DNA from: Toxonevra muliebris
Lineage: Eukaryota > Arthropoda > Insecta > Diptera > Pallopteridae
Reading direction: 5' to 3'
Length of the DNA: 64,000 bases
NCBI GenBank assembly: GCA_963691655.1
Contig: OY829326.1
Location: 11,892,878-11,956,877 of the forward strand
Shown: positions 59,661 through 64,000 of the stretch, in pieces
Layout of the letters: the number at the start of each line of letters is the position of its first letter
Position numbering within the stretch: position 1 is the stretch's first letter
Notes under the pieces: generated by a model
Database searches by the model: none
What the model was told of the DNA's origin: nothing
What the model saw: the letters and a program-made list of their open reading frames with translations, nothing else
Position numbers and translations under genes: made by a program

Positions 59661-62548
59661 ACAACAGTGACGTATTGTTTCACACGTTCACGTAACAACT
59701 GTGACATATTGTTTTAGGAGCGAATTTGGCTTATTGGTATACGGCCGTGCTCAGGGAAATTGAGGGGATCGTTGCTTGTTCGTTTTGTTTAATACACAAC
59801 TAAAATGAAGCAGTGAAATATGCGGCGTAATGTATAAAGATGGCGATAATTTCATGAGGCTTCTCCGAGGCATAGGATTAAACTTCAATCCCACCATTTC
59901 ACTATTTTACTTGAAGTGGTAAATAGTAGAAAATCTTGCACTACCAAATTATGTTCAATAATATACCTATCGTTTTATATTGGCTGCATGCCTTCCATAT
60001 TTGATCAGCCATTTTGAAACCTCTCAAATAACCCTAAAATAAATTACTTTTATTCCACAAAGTAGCAAAGAAATTGTGCTTTGTAGGTTATGGCCAAATA
60101 TATAAATGATTTTTGAACCCAATGTTAGAATTAAGTGCAATTGACTCATCAACAACGTACTCAGTTTTATTCGCCAATATTTGGTTTAACAGATGTCATT
60201 TTAGTTTTTTGTTCACTTCCGTTTCGTCACCTAAAATCAAAGAGCAAAGAGCTATTAAAATTTAAATAACTTTATTCTGTAGTCAACTGCATTTTATTAG
60301 GAAGATATCAGTTTCATTGCATTGGTTCCAATACCCCATATTTTTTAAACCAGTTGCACCCTCAAAGTCTAAAATTTTCACAAGGAAAGAAATCGCCCGG
60401 CAAATAATCATCCAAAATCGAAGAACTAAAAACGTGAAAAAATTAACTAGATAATTCTCATTTTCTTACTAAATGTCATAATCTCCATCTCCTTACACTA
60501 TTATCGGTATTACCTCCATCCATAATGCACCTAATGATATCATTTGCTTTGAACTTCACACAAAAATAACAAATGCGATGATGCTGTGACACTAAAGTCC
60601 AATAATGAAATTCATTAATTCTTTGCATACAATAGCACCACATTTAATTTGTTTCTTGTCTTTGTTTTTGTTGTCATTGTAATATCTAATACTAACGTTT
60701 CTGCACTTTTGCATACAAATTGCTCATTAGTAGAAATAAAATTCAGTGTCAGCAGCAGCATCATCGTCATCTAACAAGTAATGGCATCCCACCAACCAAC
60801 CAACAGTCAACAGAGAAGAAAGAAACATTTGCAACAATATTTGCATAATGCAAATGCAAAATTTGCTCTAAAAAGAATAGGACAGAACCAAAGAAATGAA
60901 CGAGATAGCAGTATGAATTGGCAGCGTCTGAATTGTAGACATTTATTAACACTTTGGAAGCCGTCAGAGTCGTCGTATGCACACATCCACATTCACATGT
61001 ATGTTTAACATGTTGTTTCATGGTGATGATGATGATAATGGTGATGATTTCGTGAAATCACTTAACTGAGATAATCATTTATTTTTGTGTCAATGATTTC
61101 TTTGAATGCTCTATAAATATGCAAGCTTATTCGTATATGTAAAAAGAAATGCATTCTTAAGTTAACATATTAAATGCTTTTTAAAGTAAAAAAAGGGTAT
61201 TTGTTTTCCTTCGTTTTCCTTTTTTTAGATATCATATTTTCTTTACTTTTGCCAAAGTTTGTTGGGGGGAAAAAAAAGAAAAAATTCAAACAATTCAACT
61301 TGATTCCTCAGTGAGTGTGTGCATGTTCAGTTCATATATTGGCGCCAAAGTCTGTTCAATATTTATTTACTGCCCTTTTTTCTGCTTGTGTGCTTTATTG
61401 CACAGTATGACAAAAAGCGCAAGGTAGTATCATAATTCAACAGTATTTAAAATTGACTTTATTAGAGCACAACACGACACAAGATATCTTCTAGTAATAT
61501 AAAATGTAATATAAAACATGCATAAAAATCTAAATCTGCCTTAACTTGAACTTAAATTCAGTTTATTTGTATTTCGATACACTTTGCCCACAAAAGAGTG
61601 CGATATGCAAAACGCTCCTTCTATTTGTAAAAGAAAAGCGGAAAGTTTTTTTGAATGAGAAAGAAAAAGAAGTTAAAAGAAAATCTCTAGTGTATAAAGA
61701 ATTTTCCATATAAAAAATTCCTTTTTTATAACTTTTAAATTAAATCCAAATGAAGGAGAAAAAGTGGGAATGGGTTTAGCAATTTTTTGCATTTTTAATT
61801 TAAAATAAGTTAGCTTTAGCTATTTTTTGATTTGAGGTTTCCCTTTACAAAAGAATAGAGAGCAAAAACCTCCACATAGACACACACAAATGGGTGAATT
61901 TTTGAGACTCGATTTATTGAGTTTAAAGTTTGATTTCCGGTTGCAAATTTTTTTTTTTCAACGGCACACGAACAACCTTTGATCATTAAGCTTTGATAGC
62001 CCGAAAATAGTCCAATTCTGGGGGAAAAGAAAATGGGTGCGGCGAGCACAGAGAAACCAAAGTGTTTTCAATATTTGCTTTCTTTTTCCTTTTTTCGATT
62101 TTTTTATTCATCATCAAAGTAATGTTGGGAAAATTACTGAAAGTATTGAAAGAAAAAAGTATTATTTACTGTATGGAAGATGAAAATAGAGTATATCGGC
62201 AATTTGTTTAGGATTTTAATGGCTTCTTTTACACTAATTCCATTCCAAGATAAATATATATTTACATGTAAGAATCACTTTTTCAAAGCAAATTTTTATA
62301 GGTATTTTTTATATAGTTTGCGGTCTGTAGACTTGACTTAATAAATGTATTTTTAATTAAATTTTAGTAGCTAGGTACTAATTCAAAAATTTAACAAACA
62401 CTATTTATCTGTGGTTGGCTAAAGAAAGCGAAACATTAGACAAATAATTAAGCTAATCTAGTTCATGAAAATATACATTAAATGCATACAAACAGATAGC
62501 CAGTTTTAGATGAACAATGAAAGGCATATAAATATATATATACATAAA
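59661..62548. other. AT-rich non-coding DNA
   Basis: (GAT)n-like GGTGATGATGATGATAATGG at about 61022-61046, short AGCAGC run at 60752. Frames at 60767-61021 on both strands overlap and show no domain. No element end recognised. Confidence 0.4.
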
Positions 62549-62552
62549 TTAA

Positions 62553-63042
62553 CTCATTAATGCATAGAGTCCTTTTTAAAGGAAACTATGAAAAAACTCA
62601 ATTAAAACTACACGCAAATTAATTAGTCAACAATTGTGTTATTATATTCATGGATCATTCCAGAAAATTCTCATTTATGCTGTTCTCTTTTTTTTCCTCC
62701 AATGACAAAATTTTGTTAGAAAGCGATATAGCAGAGGTAAGTTTATTGTTTTTTACAATTTAAATGCTTGATATTTTGATAATTAGTGGTGGATTGTATA
62801 GCTAGAGGTATTTAATTTGTTTTAGTATCAACTCTAAATTAATGTGTAAGAATTTTATCATTTATTCTTGAGACCAAATGTTATTTTTTGCATGGTATCC
62901 TAAAACAACAAGGAACTGAAAAAGTAGGAAAACCATTTTTCCGAAACTTGAAAAGTATTTTATTTTCTTATTTAATATAGAATAAAAGTATTCACTAAGT
63001 TTGGTTTTTCTGCCTTTCTAGTATCGTCTATGCATCAATGGG
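62553..63042. mobile_element. piggyBac-type MITE D (TTAA-flanked)
   Basis: TTAA at 62549-62552 and 63043-63046. Left end CTCATTAATGCATAGA, right end on the other strand CCCATTGATGCATAGA (14 of 16). No transposase. An AGCAGAG|GTAAGT donor-like site lies inside at about 62734. Confidence 0.78.
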
Positions 63043-63046
63043 TTAA

Positions 63047-64000
63047 AAAAAATAGAAAAAGGAGATTTTAGCAAATACCGAAGTACAGTGCGTTCAGAAA
63101 ATTGAAGCTCATAAAAATTTTATATATAAATTTAATACATTTATTAACTAAATTAAAATTTAGTTTTGCTAAAAAATTTTATTCGTTAGACACCAGAGCG
63201 TATACGTAACATCTAGATTAGTTAGTATTAGCAAAGAAAATCCATATTTGAATTAGTGTTATAATAGTTTCAATCTTTTTGTTTTTGAGTTCGAGGATGA
63301 ATATGAGTAAAGAAAAATCAATGTCATGAATATCTAAAGGTTCATTCCTCCGTAAGACTACGAATCACTTATCATATTAATTCTATAGATTTACAGTTCT
63401 CATTAAGTATCCAAAGCTCGTAGCATATTATAATAAATCAATATTATAATATTTGTGTTTTTCATTAAAATTTGCTCATGAATACATAATGAAGAATCTA
63501 CCTAAAGACACAAAAAACTTTGCGCCATTTTTGTTTTTATTACGCGTGGTGTACTAAAAAAAAATTATTGTCAACATCTCACCTCCGAACATCATATTAT
63601 TTTAATAATCATGCCAAAAATTAATTTTGTATACTTAAGTATCTAAATATAAATTTTGTATATTTTCACGTTTTTGAAAATGAATGTGCAACAAAAAATT
63701 TGTATATCACAACAATTAAAAATAATTATGCAATTGAAATTTCATTCTTCTGAGAATTTTCTTAAAAGAAAATTCAAGCGAGACACCGCAAAAAAAAAAC
63801 TTAATTTAATATACTTTGGTAACAAAATTCTCATACCATATTTTTCCCTTACCATATTTGTACTAGGTGAATCTTAACAATAACAAAATATAAATGTAGC
63901 AGAACTTTAGTTTTTTCACCAGAGGCTCCGGGGCTCTTGGGATATATAGTCCAAATCGGTGCTTTTGACTCAAAGATTTGGGATGTAAAGAGATGTCATT
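63047..64000. other. AT-rich non-coding DNA
   Basis: A Tc1-like CAGTGCGTTCAGAAAATT near 63087 has no partner in the window. The + frame at 63656-63877 is Lys/Ile/Phe-rich without a recognised domain. Confidence 0.35.

Noticed and set aside
63087..63110. Tc1-like terminal motif CAGTGCGTTCAG after TA
   Set aside because: No inverted partner to the end of the window; a single short match is not enough.
1..64000. CRISPR arrays, bacterial operons, rRNA genes, functional tRNA genes
   Set aside because: None present; direct repeats seen are transposon or microsatellite derived and the window is eukaryotic.

Overview
This window looks like intergenic or intronic DNA from a higher fly (brachyceran Diptera, possibly a tephritid-type fruit fly). 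The grounds are strong AT richness, abundant TATG/TACA-type microsatellites, Tc1/mariner, piggyBac, hAT and PIF/Harbinger elements, tRNA-derived SINEs, and no bacterial-style gene packing. The lineage call is an inference from sequence character. I found no host protein-coding exon that I would defend. Almost every long open reading frame is either a chance frame in AT-rich DNA or part of a decayed transposon.

Region by region. 0-3 kb: a degenerate tandem repeat abuts a 2.3 kb element with arms of about 400 bp in inverted orientation; a 597 bp hAT-type MITE with an 8 bp target duplication is nested in it. 5.1-6.5 kb: three non-autonomous elements in a row (piggyBac-type, a 255 bp MITE with almost identical termini, a 94 bp hAT-type MITE). 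7.5-9.95 kb: an unclassified inverted-repeat element next to a structurally complete but dead DD37E Tc1/mariner-type transposon. 11-13.4 kb: a two-gene PIF/Harbinger-like element (transposase on -, MADF/BESS protein on +), both genes reduced to 3' exons and bracketed by 110 bp direct repeats. 14-32 kb: more MITEs, including two piggyBac-type, a 978 bp element with a Cys-motif exon, a Tc1-like deletion derivative, and a pair of long-inverted-repeat copies. 33.4-35.2 kb: a CpG-rich spot with an initiator-like motif, then a long A-rich leader-like stretch ending in a strong splice donor. This is the only candidate host gene signal, a non-coding first exon on +. 35.3-35.8 kb: a 482 bp GC-richer retroelement with an A-rich tail and 11 bp target duplication. 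37.7-42.8 kb: a complete mariner with one catalytic triad still readable, a non-LTR retrotransposon C-terminal remnant, and a second mariner. 51.4-52.6 kb: a sister copy of that second mariner. 54.9-59.7 kb: tRNA-derived SINEs of two families and a pogo/Tigger-type MITE. 62.6-63.0 kb: a fourth piggyBac-type MITE.

No element here appears able to move by itself. Each transposase examined has stops, frameshifts, lost catalytic residues or deletions. The remaining elements carry only termini that could be used in trans. The parts of most interest are the Harbinger remnant with two facing splice acceptors, the four dissimilar TTAA-flanked MITEs with internal hairpins, the two SINE families that share head and core but not tail, and the possible promoter plus long first exon.
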